Assembly: GCA_017311185.1 (NCBI GenBank)
Contig: JAESUZ010003526.1
Span: 124,001 to 188,000, forward strand
Direction of reading: 5' to 3'
Length of the DNA: 64,000 nt
From: Proteles cristata cristata
Taxonomy: Eukaryota > Chordata > Mammalia > Carnivora > Hyaenidae
Of this stretch, positions 10,379-20,459 are shown one piece after another. The translations under genes and the position numbers were made by a program. Every line of letters starts with the position of its first letter. Position 1 is the first letter of the stretch. The notes beneath the pieces are model-generated. The model was given only the letters and a program-made list of their open reading frames with translations. It was not told the origin of the DNA and made no database searches.

Positions 10379-11704
10379 CCCTTGAAGTATTAAAAATTAA
10401 AAAAATTCCCAAACGGTGTTGTCTCAGGCAGGGCTTGCTCTAAGCTCAGTGATGTCTCTGAGGTCCTGCTCTCTGTCTCCTCTGCAGGGAGGCTTGTCCT
10501 AGGGAGGAGCTCCTCCTGGTCCCAGGGTGGGCGCGGGCACTTGCCATGGGTATGTGCTCTGTGCACAGGCTCAGGAGTGTTCTCGAGAGAATGACTCCAA
10601 GTGGACCAGCCTGACACTGGCCAGGGATGGAATGTCCTACTTAGCACAGACTGAGTCTGGTAAGTAGCTTCACTCCAAGATCCAGGTGTGGAATAGTATG
10701 CCCCAGAACCGTAGGGATCCTGGTTGGAATCAGGGATTACTGGGAAGGAAGAAGAGGGGAGTGGATGTTGAGATCAATTCTGAGTGCTGAATTTGAGAGA
10801 GATCACAACAAATGAAAAAAAAATGATAGAGATATTAGAAATGCCTTTGGCTGCAAGTAAAAACTGCAACCGACAATGAAGTAGACAAATAGAAGCTCAG
10901 GGTCCCGCAGTGGCCGGCGCTGATCGCACTGGGCAGCACTGACCCCCCAGAGAGCCAGGCTCCGTCTGCACTCCTGCCCCTCCCTCCGCTCCTCGTGCCC
11001 TCACTTGCGTTCCTGGTTTGCATGATGACTGGCATGGCCTCAGGAGTAGTGCCCGTGTTCAAGGCAGGGAGACGGGGGACAGATCAAATCTGCAGGCTCC
11101 CTTCCCACATCATTCTTCTTATTGGGATGCAGGAGACTTTCCGGATGCTTCTGATGAGACTTTCATTTAGGTCTTGACCCAGACCTGGGTCATATGGCCA
11201 CTCATACTTGCAGACAGGTTGGCCAACCATCTTGGTTGGTCTGGGACTGAGGGAGACCCAGGGACTTTTGGTCTGGACAAATCCTGGGCAAACCAGAGAC
11301 GCTGGATACCCTAACTGGAAGAGGGCTGGGGAAGTGAATTTGGGGCTTCCCAGGCTCTATTGTAGAAGGCTGCAAAGGAGGAGGGGATGCCGGTGGGTTT
11401 TAGGGGTAGCCATCAGCAGCATCTGCCGTAAACCACCAGGGTGGTGAAGGGATTAAAGATCAAGACATATCTAGGCTGGGTAAAGGGACTGAAAAAATAG
11501 CCTATAAGTTAAGAGATGTTATATACTCCGGATATGAGTTGCAGTATCTTCTCCCAATCTATGGGTCACGTTTTTGCTTTTTAAACAGCGTCTTTGATGA
11601 ATAAACATTCTTGACTTAGCATAGTTCAGTTTATCCCTTTTCTCTTTATGGTTAGCACTGTTAGCTTCCCAAGAAACCACTGCCTTCTCCAAGATCATGA
11701 AGGT
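10379..11704. other. Mostly unique sequence; possible old repeat
   Basis: At about 10845-10875 'gcctttggctgcaagtaaaaactgc' resembles the start of an old interspersed repeat also suspected at 47810 and 55265. I cannot name it. No gene is supported. The stretch 11460-11704 is AT-rich and unassigned. Confidence 0.3.
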
Positions 11705-12415
11705 ACTCTCCTTTTTTTTAAATGGCCTTATTGAGAAATAATTCACATACCATACAAGCTACCCATCTAAAGTGTACAGTTCAACACTGGTAAGATACTC
11801 AGAGATGTGCCACCATCGGCAGTCAATTTAAAGACATTTGCATCACTTCCAGAAGAAACCCTATATCCTTTAGCGATCACACCCCCTCCTCATCCCTCCA
11901 TGACTCTAGGCCTAAGCAACCGCTCATCTACTTTCTGTGTCAACAGATTTCCCTATTCTGCACATTACGTATAAAGGGAATCATACGGTAAGTGGGCTTT
12001 TGTATCTCGCTTCTTTCACATAGTATAATGTTTTCAAGGTGGTACATGGGTCAGAATTTCATCCATTTCTATGACCAAATAATATTCCATTGCATGGATA
12101 CACCCCATTCTGTTTATCCATTCATCCTTCAATGGACACTTGGGTTTCTCCACCTCTTGTGTACTATAAACAGTGCTGCTGTGAACATGTATGTAAAAAT
12201 TTCTGCACGGACATATGTTTCCCATGGTTTCTTTCTAGAGCTTTTATGTTTTACTTTCTGTCTGTATCTGCAGTTCATCTGGAACCTGTGTTTTGGGTCT
12301 GGTACGACGTCAGGGTCAAGACAGTGTCTCTTCCAGAAGGATATCCAGTTGACGTAGCACCATTTACTGAAAAGACCCTTTTCCCATTGCACTTCATCAT
12401 GAATTAGGTAGCCTA
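11705..12415 (-). mobile_element. L1M 3' end, antisense, internally deleted
   Basis: The plus strand shows the complement of the L1 3' UTR ('ttgagaaataattcacatacc', 'aagtgtacagttcaacac', 'aataatattccattgcatgg', 'ccttcaatggacacttggg') up to about 12225. It then jumps to an ORF2-derived block ('ggatatccagttgacgtagc', 'ttactgaaaagacccttttcc'). The jump is an internal deletion of the original element. Confidence 0.85.
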
Positions 12416-12479
12416 TATGCGTGCTTGTTTCCGGACTCAGTTCTTCTTTGTTTTGTTTTGTTTTATGCCTGGGTCTTAC

Positions 12480-12848
12480 CAACGATTCTGCTTCCTACAC
12501 AGCTCAAGACTGACCAGATCCCCGCTGCTGTGCCAGCCACCATTAGACCATTCCTGAAGTTCCCACCCTGCGCTCATCTTCCTGGGATGCAGACTAGGCC
12601 AGATCGCCCCTCACCGACACGCCCCCCCCCATGCCTGTTCCCCAAGCTCGTGCATTTTGCTGGAGAAGCCTTTCCTCGTGGGACCCCCCACCCCCCAGCT
12701 CTCCTGCCCCAACGTGGGTTCTGCCCCCCTCGTTCTCTAAGCTACGATCACTTCCACCTCGGGGTTCTTGCACATGCAGTTCATCTCCCTGTAGCTTTAC
12801 TCCACCCTTTCTTACCCCCTGCCCCTACTTTGTCTGTAGTCTCAGCTT
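12480..12848 (+). mobile_element. L2 LINE 3' region
   Basis: Pyrimidine-rich sense L2-like sequence with 'ggggttcttgcacatgcagttc', 'ccaagctcgtgcattttgctgg' and 'aagcctttcctcgtgggacc', which follows remembered L2 order loosely. Diverged and non-coding. Confidence 0.4.
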
Positions 12849-12864
12849 CTGGGAAGGTTATTTT

Positions 12865-13072
12865 TTAAAAATATTTATTTATTTTTGAGAGGGAAAGAGT
12901 GCGTGAGAGTGAGAGCAGGGGAGGGCGGGGCAGAGAAGAGGGGGACAGAGGATCCGAAGCAGGCTCTGTGCTGACAGCAGCGAGCCCAGGACAGGGCTCG
13001 AGCCCACGAACCGCTAGATCATGACCCGAGCCGAAGTCAGACGTTTAACGGACTGAGGCACCCGGGCACCCC
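12865..13072 (-). mobile_element. SINEC, antisense
   Basis: Reverse SINE with the tail complement 'aaaaatatttatttatttttgag' and head complement 'ggcacccgggcacccc'. The target duplication is ctgggaaggttatttt (12849-12864) and ctggggaggtcatttt (13073-13088), two mismatches in 16. The B box complement 'ggctcgagcccacgaacc' is well kept. Confidence 0.93.
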
Positions 13073-13154
13073 CTGGGGAGGTCATTTTGACCTTTGCTTT
13101 CAGGGAGAGGCGTCTCTCACTGGGACCTGTGCCCCCCTAGGCTCTGCGGGGTTG

Positions 13155-13590
13155 CTTCCCAGTCATGCTTCCCCGCTTGTGAGCTGTGTGCCCTCGGCAA
13201 GTTACCCAATCCGTCGGGCCCTAGTGTCCCTGTTTCTTCGCCTGCACCATACGGTTGATGATGTTGGCTGCGCCACATTCAGCTCCCGCCCTTTTCTGCT
13301 CCGTCTGCGGCCCTGAGCTCACTCTTCAGGCTGCATTGTCCCCTGGCCTAAGGGGCGGTGCCATCCGAGATCAGAGGACCCAGCGGTCAGCGAGTCGCTT
13401 CCTAGCCCCTTCCTTGTCTTGGGCCATCTCTGTCCAGGGCACTGTAGTCACTGTGTCCATAGGTCTCCGTGGAGCCAGGGGTGAATTCTGCTTCCACAGC
13501 CCAGAGCTGTTGAGAGGATAAAATGTCATCTCATGATGACACCCTTAGCACAGAGCCGGGCTCGCCTCATTTTAACTCATTACTTTTCCC
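13155..13590 (+). mobile_element. MIR SINE split by about 240 bases
   Basis: The MIR core is at 13175-13260 ('cttgtgagctgtgtgccctcggcaagttaccc'). A MIR 3' end is at about 13505-13590 ('gttgagaggataaaatgtcatctc', 'cccttagcacagagccgggc'). The sequence between is GC-rich and unassigned. It may be a later insertion, or the two pieces may belong to different MIRs. Confidence 0.5.
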
Positions 13591-14149
13591 AACCATTGCG
13601 CCAGCCCCTTGTTTCACAAGGGATAATTTTCAAGTCTGTTTCTGTCAACAGACTGGATTTGAAATGCAAAGGCCTCCTCAGCTGTATCCCCGGAGCTTAG
13701 CACAGAGGTCAGAGCATTTGATGAGCATCTGATGAATTAATGGTCCCATTTGCCTGTGTGCAGTACTTCCCTGGTGCCAGGAGAAGAGGCAGGAGTATCC
13801 ACAGTCTCCCTTGTGCAGTTGTTCAGGTTGTGCACTGCAAAAGTTGCCTGGCCCAGGAAACAAGGGGAGTCCAGATCGGCCTGTGCCCTTTCCGCCAAGC
13901 ACCTCCAACAGAAAGAGGTGTTTTTCCTAATTTGCTCAAAGGGGCTGCATGAATCAGTGGTTCCTTAAACCTAGTTTTTATTCATTCATACAGTAGAGTC
14001 CATGCTCCTGCCTATGTCCTGCCTCCCTGCCCTCTTGAGCACCTCCCTTTTCATTAGTTCCTCTCTGCCTTCCAGGAAGCCAGCAGCTCCCCAAGGAAGC
14101 ACCCTAGCTTGAGAGATGCTCTAGAAACTGGCAGGGACAGGACTTCCAA

Positions 14150-14560
14150 GAAAGTCTTTGGTAAGCCCGAGCCACTGATCTTCCCGATAAATGGGGGCAG
14201 ACAGCAGTGAGTGACTGGTCAGGCCCGGGAGAAACCAGTGGTGGGCGGCTGCAAAAATAATGACCCTGCGGCTCCAGGTGGAGTAGTAGGCAATTAGCAC
14301 CAGAGTGCCCCATCCAGCCCCGAGCCCATTAAGCACAGGACGACTTTAACCAAATCCTACCTTAAAGAGCTCTATTTAGAGGCAGCTTAGTATAAATTGT
14401 TCCGTAAAGAGGAAAAAAGTCCCAGCGATCCAGGCAAGAGCGCAGTTCCTAGTGGGAGTTTCTAATAAGTGGGTTGGAGAGCCAGCGAGGGCCAGGGCCT
14501 TTGAAAAGCTCTGCAGGGAGAGCGGAGGAGGCGGCCAGTGTCAATTCAGCCTGTTCTGTT
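14150..14560. other. Candidate conserved noncoding block
   Basis: Unique, balanced-composition sequence without any repeat signature. It holds motifs such as 'caattagcacc', 'cccattaagcac', 'ctgcaaaaataatgacc' and 'ctctatttagaggcagc'. Blocks of this texture are often vertebrate enhancers, but only alignment can show that. No open frame has protein character. Confidence 0.3.
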
Positions 14561-14807
14561 TCGCTCTGTTCCAGGGCCCCTGCCTTCCCGTGGTCTCTTT
14601 CATATTTGGAACCAGAAAGGCTACACGGTGAGCTGAGCTGCATCTCTGCCTGTGTGCAGGGAGGTCAGACCTGGCAATCCCTCGTCGCAGGAAGGGGGCC
14701 GTCCGGGGTCCAGGCCTGGATCAAGCATGAGTGTGAGACACTGGTCACTCTCCTGGGCCTTGGGTTCCTTTCCCTTTGCACTGTCCCCTCTTGGCAGCAC
14801 CCGAGCA

Positions 14808-14935
14808 GCTCACCCCTGGCTGCGCCCAGAAATCACCAGGTGAGGTTTCCAAGCTGATGCCCGGGCCCCACCCTGAAATTCTGGTCAGTTTGTGTGGTGT
14901 GGCGCCCCAGCCTGGCCACTGTGCTTCCATATGCA
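14808..14935 (+). mobile_element. hAT-Charlie MER5A-like fragment
   Basis: The order 'ctcacccctggctgcgcccagaaatcacc', 'ggtttccaagctgatgcccgggccccacc', 'ctgaaattctgg' matches the left half of a MER5A-like non-autonomous DNA transposon. The right half and the 3' terminal repeat are missing. Confidence 0.65.
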
Positions 14936-15125
14936 GTACCCAAGGCCCATCCCGCACCTGCTCTCTCTCGTATGGGCCTGGGAGACCGGCAGGTGCACCT
15001 TCCTAAACCCCAGAGCAGCGGTTTTCAGAGTGGGCTCCCTGGACCAGCACTATTGGCCTCATTGGCAATGCTGTAGAAATTCATATTCTCAGGCCCAGCC
15101 CCAGAGCTCCGGAATCAGAAATTCT

Positions 15126-15376
15126 TTCTTTCTTCCTTTCCTCGTCCTTCCTTCCTTCCTTCCTTCCTTCCTTCCTTCCTTCCTTCCTTCCTTCCTTCCT
15201 TCCTTCCTTTTTGAGAGGGTGGAGGGGTCGAGAGAGATGAAGTTGAAGAATCCCAAGGAGGCTCCGTGCTGCCAAGGAAAAAGCAGATATGGGGCTCGAA
15301 CCCACGAATCCATGAGATCACAACCTGACCCGAAATCAAGTCAGACGCTTAACCAACGGAGCCACCAGGTGCCCCT
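15126..15376 (-). mobile_element. SINEC with (TTCC)n-expanded tail, antisense
   Basis: Reverse SINE. The head complement 'ggagccaccaggtgccc' abuts a perfect 15-base target duplication, ggaatcagaaattct (15111-15125 and 15377-15391). The tail complement has become a long TTCC tract (about 15145-15208). Confidence 0.95.
15145..15208. repeat. (TTCC)n microsatellite in a SINE tail
   Basis: About 16 uninterrupted TTCC units. It grew from the A-rich tail of the minus-strand SINE and is likely length-polymorphic. It produces low-complexity open frames on both strands that are not genes. Confidence 0.95.
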
Positions 15377-15451
15377 GGAATCAGAAATTCTTGGTGGAGT
15401 CCAGCAATATGTGCTTTAACAAGCCCTCCAGGGGATTCTGATGTGCAGTCA

Positions 15452-15650
15452 CATCAGACTCTTGATTTTGGCTCAGGTTATGATCTTGTGGTTCGTGGGA
15501 TCGAGCCTCAAGTTAGGGTCTGAGCTGACAGTGTGGAGCCTGCTTGGGATTCTCTCTCTCTCTCTCTCTCTCTCCCCAGCTCACATGTGCACTCTTACTC
15601 TCTCTCTCTCAAAATAAATAAACTTTTAAAAAAGACTATAAAAAATATAA
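15452..15650 (+). mobile_element. SINEC, 5'-truncated
   Basis: It starts inside the element at 'cagactcttgattttggctc', so it lacks the A-box head. It continues with 'ggttcgtgggatcgagcc', a long (TC)n run and 'caaaataaataaacttt'. It begins at the broken end of the hAT element. Confidence 0.88.
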
Positions 15651-15656
15651 ATTCTG

Positions 15657-15870
15657 GGGCACCTGGGTGGCTCAGTCTGTTGAGCGGCCGACTTCAGCTC
15701 AGTTCACCATCTCACGGTTCATGGGTTTGAACCCCGTGTGGGGCTCTGTGTTGACAGCTCAGAGCCTACAGCCTCCTTCGGATTCTGTGTCTCCCTCTCT
15801 CTCTGCTCTTCTTCTGCTTGCGCTCTGTCTCTGTCTCTCTCAAAAGTAAATAAGCATGAAACAAATATGT
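15657..15870 (+). mobile_element. SINEC, third copy in cluster
   Basis: Full head 'gggcacctgggtggctcag', B box 'catgggtttgaaccccgtg', TC-rich stretch and tail 'caaaagtaaataagcatg'. It begins within ten bases of the end of the previous SINE. Confidence 0.92.
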
Positions 15871-15959
15871 ATGTAAATCATGAAGCAGCCGGGAGGTTCT
15901 GTATTTCAGGTACGGCCCCGGGCATGGCCGCTGGCCCGCGGACCACCCTGAGCAGCTAG

Positions 15960-16075
15960 GTTGTATCTACGTTGAGTGAGTGCCTACTGTGTGCCAGGCA
16001 CTGTGCTAAACCCTGCACTCGTACATCTCATTTCATCCTCCCAGAAACACGAAGAGGTAGAAAGTATTATTATTT
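15960..16075 (-). mobile_element. L2 LINE 3' end, antisense
   Basis: The plus strand has 'gagtgagtgcctactgtgtgccaggcactgtgctaaacc' in consecutive blocks. This is the complement of the L2 3' end ('gcctggcacatagtaggcgctc'). It is followed by 'catctcatttcatcctcccag'. Confidence 0.65.
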
Positions 16076-16077
16076 CC

Positions 16078-16540
16078 TAACGGTTTTGCTGAGGGCTAAC
16101 TCACACTGCATAGACTCCATCCATGGGAAGCATACAAACACTCTCAGTATATTCGGAGTTGTGCACTCATCACCCCCATCAATCTGTCAATATCAGAACA
16201 TTCTCATCCTTCTCAAAGGAGAGAATCTTAGCCATCTTAGCCATCACTCCCCCGGCCCCCAGCCCTAGGCAACCTATCTTCTGTGTAACCAGATTGGCCC
16301 CTTCTGGACATTTCACTTAAGAGGAATCATACAACACATGACCTTTTGTGCCTGGCTTCTTTCACTCAGCCTCAGGCCTTCAAGGTCCGTCCACGATGTA
16401 GTTTGTGCTAGTGCTTCGCGCCTTTCTCTGGCTGAGTGTGTTCTGTTGTTGGGTAGATTTTGGGCATCCATTCAACTGTTGATGGACACTTGGTGCTTTG
16501 CCTTTGGGGGAGATCATGACTCGTGCTGCTGCGGACCCTG
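16078..16540 (-). mobile_element. L1M 3' end, antisense
   Basis: Complement order of an L1 3' UTR: 'ttttgctgagggctaactcac', 'cagccctaggcaacctatc', 'ggaatcatacaacacatgacc', 'ccattcaactgttgatggac'. A short antisense MIR relic follows at 16541-16615 ('ccatttcacagatgaagacac'). Confidence 0.8.
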
Positions 16541-16729
16541 ATATACAGTGGTTCCATTTCACAGATGAAGACACTGAGGCTGGGCGGTCACGCCCCCTGA
16601 GCACGGCTGGCTCCAAGGTGCCTCCTTGCCACCCGCCTCAGAGGCCCGGGGGTGGCAATGCTCATGGCGAGCGAGGGCACGTTTGTTTCTGGAGAAGGAG
16701 CCAGGGGCTCGGAGGCAGGGCTCCCGGAT

Positions 16730-16815
16730 CAGAGTCTCGGCTTCACTCCTTCCGGGGAGAACGTGGGCAAGTCGTTTAAGTCTGAGCCTCAGCCTCCCAG
16801 GAGACAGATGAGAAG
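16730..16815 (+). mobile_element. MIR fragment
   Basis: 'gagaacgtgggcaagtcgttt' followed by 'gagcctcagcctccc' and 'gacagatgagaag' resembles the MIR core in sense orientation. Confidence 0.45.
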
Positions 16816-16967
16816 TCTGTTAGGGGCTGCGTGCCGGGGAGGGGAGAGGACGGGGGAAAGCGCTCTTGGTGGGGACGGGGCACCTGCGATGCTGGCCGCG
16901 CTGGGGTTCCTAGATCAGGGGCCAGAGGCGCCAAGGACACTGGCTGAAGCCTGTAATGTAGGACCCA

Positions 16968-17152
16968 GGGTGAGAGAGAGACAGAGAGAGAGAGAAACAG
17001 AGAGACAGGAAGAGACACAGAGAGATAGAGACAGACAGAGGAGAGTGAGAGAGACAGAGAGAGAAACAGACACAAAGAAAGAGAGACTGAGGCGCAGAGA
17101 GAGACAGAGAGGCAGAGAGAGACAGAGGAGAGAGACAGAGACAGAGAGGCAG
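16968..17152. repeat. Purine-rich GAGA/GAGAC low-complexity tract
   Basis: Nearly pure purine strand of GAGAC, GAGA and CAGAG units over about 185 bases. It yields long low-complexity open frames on both strands, which I reject as genes. Homopurine tracts of this length can adopt triplex DNA. Confidence 0.92.
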
Positions 17153-17165
17153 GGAGCAGGCTTGT

Positions 17166-17187
17166 GGGGAGGGCGGGGAGGGGCGGG
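17166..17187 (+). other. G-quadruplex motif
   Basis: GGGGAGGGCGGGGAGGGGCGGG has five G-runs of three or more with one-base loops. It immediately follows the purine tract. Confidence 0.75.
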
Positions 17188-17189
17188 CA

Positions 17190-17375
17190 GGCTGCCTGAG
17201 TCAAGGCAATGAAGCTTTTCACCTCCTCCCACGGCCATTTACCCGGCCCCGGGGGTAATTGCCATCATTTCAAGCCTGGGTAATGCCAGGCAGATTAGGG
17301 AGGGAAAGGCTCCCTCAGGCTGAGCAGGAACATTAGGCACAGTTATAAATGTCAGCCTCTGACAGGAGCCCAAGC
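17190..17375. other. Candidate conserved noncoding block
   Basis: Unique sequence with homeodomain-like cores ('gggtaattgccatcatttc', 'gggtaatgccaggcagatta') and 'gttataaatgtcagc'. No repeat or coding signal is seen. Its texture suggests an enhancer, but this is inference. Confidence 0.3.
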
Positions 17376-17479
17376 TTGAGGGCACAGCCTCCTAGCTGCC
17401 CGCCAGTCCCACCCCTGCCCCCCATTTGGGGGCCAGGGGGCTACTGCACACCCCATACTTATCTTCCACTCCCTGTGGC

Positions 17480-17770
17480 CTTCCAGTCACTTCTGCTCAG
17501 GGTTCAGACCCTGTTTCTGTTCCTAGTACGTGCCCTTGGCCAAGCATGTGCCTTAACCCGAGTCTCATCTGCAAAATGGACGCAACAGCAACACAGGCTG
17601 CTCACAACCCGGTTTCTGTGAGCGTCTGCCGCCGTCAGGACCTATTTTACCCTCACGGCACCGCTATGAGGGAGACAATTCAACTATCTCCGTGTGTCAG
17701 AGGAGGACACCGAGGTTCAGAGAGGCCCGTTGTGGGCCTCAGTTTCCCCATCTGCAGAGTGTGGATGCTG
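17480..17770. mobile_element. Cluster of MIR fragments
   Basis: A sense MIR core is near 17500-17590 ('gagtctcatctgcaaaatgg'). An antisense piece is at 17640-17735 ('gaggaggacaccgaggttcagagagg'). Another sense piece is at 17735-17770 ('cctcagtttccccatctgc'). Confidence 0.55.
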
Positions 17771-18494
17771 GGGAAGAAGAGGAGGCCTCTGAGGGCAGTG
17801 CCCGGCCCCACAGTCTCTGTCCCGAGGAAGGTGGGGATCCTGGGCATCAGGCAGGGCAGTGAGAGGCCAAAGGAAGGCAGAGAGCAAGGCTGAAGGAAGG
17901 CATCCTCCAAAGTCAGCTGCTCTGCTTCTGGCTTGGTGCCGGCGCTGCTGGAAGCCAGGTGTGTGGGCCCCAGCTGGGGCGCCACCCAGGACGACGGGGA
18001 GCAGAGAGGGAGGGGAGGCACATGGCAAGCAGGGAAGCCAGCCTGGAGGGGGCAGCTCCTGCCCCGCGCTGGGAGACCAGGGGGTCGCCACACAGCGCCC
18101 CCAAGGTGGGGCGCCAGTTCAGGAGCTACAGCTCACTGTCGCAGGTGTCCCCAGAGCGCGTGTCAGGCCTGCTGATGGGCACAGCCGGTGCCAGGCCCGG
18201 CCAAGACTGTCACGTTTGAAAAGAGGAGAGACAGATGGAGAGGGAGAGGGACACAGGGACAGGGACGGATCTGCCCCAGAGGCGTTTTCCTCCCACCCGA
18301 AGAGCCTGTGGGGTCCTTCCCTCAGGGCCTCTGCCCCCACCAGGGAGGTAAAGTCAGCCCCACCTGGGGCTCGAGGGCCGAAGAGTCCCGGGAACCCGGA
18401 GGGGGTCTTTCCTGTGGGTGTGAGGAAAGGCTTGGGACCCCAGGGAAGAAACCAGACACAGGTCACCCTCCCCTGCCTCTCCCAACATGTTATT
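17771..18494. other. Unique GC-rich sequence
   Basis: It has long open frames on both strands at once, a composition effect of stop-poor GC-rich DNA. No domain or repeat is recognised. Confidence 0.4.
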
Positions 18495-18595
18495 AGGAGC
18501 ATTTCAGACAAGAAAAGCTGAAAGAACTTTGGGGAACAGCCATATCCCCACCAGCAACCTTTGTTGATGCTGTGCTGCCGTTGCTTTGTATGTTA

Positions 18596-18812
18596 CTATT
18601 TTTAAAGTTTATTTATTTATTTTGAGAGAGACAGAGCTAGCATGAGTGGGGAAGGGGCAGTGAGAGAGGCAGAGAGAGAATCCCAAGCGGGCTTCACGCT
18701 GTCAGCGCAGAGCCCCAAGCTTGCAGGGCCACAAGTCCAGGAACTGTGAGATCATGACCTGAGCCAAAGTCAAGAGCGGGACGTGTAACCAACTGGGGCA
18801 CCCAGGAGCCCC
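18596..18812 (-). mobile_element. SINEC, antisense
   Basis: Tail complement 'ttttaaagtttatttatttattttgag', body 'gaatcccaagcgggcttcacgctgtcagcgcagagcc' in blocks, and head complement 'ggggcacccaggagcccc'. It interrupts the L1. The target duplication is unclear. Confidence 0.9.
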
Positions 18813-19254
18813 GTCCTCGCTTTATTACACATCAGTGCATCTTTCCATCCCTCCGTCCACCCATTGATGTATTTCAAAGCAAGTTGCAGACATCAAGATA
18901 CTGCACCCTTGACCTTTTATGTGCCGGTCATTAACTGGAGGTCAAGATTTGTTAACAGTTCTTTTTAAAGGTGATATGTACATGAAACGTCATGGACGGA
19001 TTTAAAATCTATTCTTAAACGGTAGCTAGCAAGCAGCAAGTCTTGACAAACACACACACTTGTGCAGCCCTGTCTCTTTTAAGATGTAGAGCATTACAAT
19101 AGTCAGGAAAGTTTGCTCTCGTTCCTTCATTCCCCCCACCCCCCCTCATTTTCTACAACAACTACCGTTCTGGTCTCTTCCACCATTGCTTAGTTTTGCC
19201 CATTCTCGAACCTCATGTCAATGGAGTCACGTAGCATGTGTTTTTTGTGTTTGC

Positions 19255-19280
19255 GGGTGGGGGGTGGGGGGAGGGGCGGG
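19255..19280 (+). other. G-quadruplex motif in decayed L1
   Basis: Five G-runs of three or more with one-base loops lie inside the antisense L1. The consensus there is T/A-rich, so the G-tract is a later expansion. Confidence 0.75.
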
Positions 19281-19582
19281 CTTCTCTCGCTGAGCATATG
19301 TATTTTGAGATCCATGCATGCTGTTGCCTAGACTCACGGGTCAGTCTTTTTATTGCTAAAGAGTATGCCACGATGTAAAATATTCCATTTGCTTACCTAC
19401 TCATCTGTTGTTCCTTGGAGATGTTCTCAGTTTGGGGCGATTCTGAATAACACTACTGTGAACATTTGTGCACGAGCCTTTGTGTGGACATATGTTTACA
19501 TTTCTGTTGAGTAAATACTTAGGGGTAGAATTGCTGGTCTTCTGTCTTTTATACAGTCAAATTAAGAAAGAAGAAGAAGAAA

Positions 19583-19836
19583 CGGGGGGGGGGGCGGCGG
19601 TGACTGGCTGGCTCAGTTGGTTGAGAGTCCGACTTTGGCTCAGGTCATGATCCCACAGCTCATGAGTTCAAGCCCTGCATCAGGATCTCTGCTGTCAAGG
19701 CAGAGCCTACTTTAGATTCTCTGTCTCCCTCTCTCTCTCTGCCCCTCCCCCACCAGCTCACGTGCTCTCTCTCTCTCTCTCTCTGTCTTTCTCAAAAATA
19801 AACATTAAAAAATAGAAAGAAAAAGAAAAGAAAGAG
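19583..19836 (+). mobile_element. SINEC, diverged head
   Basis: The head region is a G-run ('cgggggggggggcggcgg'), then 'tgactggctggctcagttgg', 'cgactttggctcaggtcatg', 'catgagttcaagccctgc', (TC)n and an A/G-rich tail. The first head bases may have been rewritten by G-run slippage. Confidence 0.85.
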
Positions 19837-19924
19837 TGCCAGTAACCAAGTTGCAGAAACTGCTCAATCACCATCCGGTTGTCAAGGAAGCTGCCCACCC
19901 CCCCACCACCAACCCCCTGGGACA

Positions 19925-20135
19925 GTCGTCGGTGGGCCGTGGAGGAATGCTTGGCATCGAGAGAGACCTGCTTCAAATCCTGGCTCTACCACTTGTAACC
20001 TGGGTCACCTTAGGCAAGTTTTGAACCTCTCTGAGCCTTAGTTCCTCCTCTGTAAACGGGATACAATGATAGCACTCACCGGGTAGTTGTTGGGGAGCCC
20101 TACATCCCCAACATAAGGGCTATAAAATGCCCAGC
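19925..20135 (+). mobile_element. MIR SINE, nearly complete
   Basis: Sense order throughout: 'cttcaaatcctggctctaccacttg', 'cctgggtcaccttaggcaag', 'gaacctctctgagccttag', 'tcctctgtaaacgggatac', then a 3' part near 'gggctataaaatgcccag'. Confidence 0.85.
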
Positions 20136-20359
20136 CCAAGACTCGGCCCCACTGTGGGTGATGGCCAGCACAAGGCCCTTCTCCCCACCTATGTAATTCG
20201 ATTTATTCAATTTGCCTTTCAAGATCCAGTGTCTTCTCATTGAAGCCTTTCCTGAAAGTCTGCATAAAATGAAAAGTGCAAGCACTCACAGACTACTTAG
20301 CACAAACCACTGACTCTACACACCATGCAAACAATAGGTCGTTTTCTGTTCTTGGTAAC

Positions 20360-20455
20360 ACAGTTTATCATCATGCCCATTTTATAGGCAGAGAGAGATT
20401 CAGTGATTTGCCCAAAGTCACACAGCAAGGAAATGGTGAACCCACTCAGTGCAGC
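20360..20455 (-). mobile_element. MIR fragment, antisense
   Basis: 'atgcccattttataggcagag', then 'cagtgatttgcccaaagtcacacagc', the antisense MIR core. Confidence 0.7.
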
Positions 20456-20459
20456 AATC

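Larger units (their letters stand above)
15016..15450 (+). mobile_element. hAT-Charlie MER3/MER5-group element split by a SINE
   Basis: The left part (15016-15125) reads 'cagcggttttcagagtgggc', 'tccctggaccagcac', 'gtagaaattcatattctcaggc', 'ggaatcagaaattct'. The right part (15377-15450) continues 'ttggtggagtccagcaatatg', 'tgctttaacaagccctccagg', 'gattctgatg'. This is a continuous non-autonomous hAT element interrupted by the minus SINE. The 3' terminal repeat is lost where the next SINE begins. Confidence 0.85.
18495..19560 (-). mobile_element. L1M 3' region, antisense, split by SINE
   Basis: Complement L1 sequence runs 18495-18595 and resumes at 18813. Landmarks are 'caaagcaagttgcagacatcaag', 'cgttctggtctcttccacc', 'gttttgcccattctcg', 'taaaatattccatttgc' and 'gtgtggacatatgtttac'. 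It ends in 'ggggtagaattgctgg'. No coding potential. Confidence 0.8.

Noticed and set aside
15145..15208. CRISPR-like repeat array
   Set aside because: It is a simple tetranucleotide repeat with no spacers, in a mammalian genome.
15081..15339. Lys/Gly/Arg/Glu repeat protein frames
   Set aside because: They are reverse translations of the (TTCC)n tract in a SINE tail.
16652..17238. Arg/Glu-rich and Ser/Leu-rich open frames
   Set aside because: They are translations of the GAGAC purine tract on either strand.
17859..18521. 220-codon open frame on the plus strand
   Set aside because: Stop-poor GC-rich DNA with long frames on both strands and no protein character.
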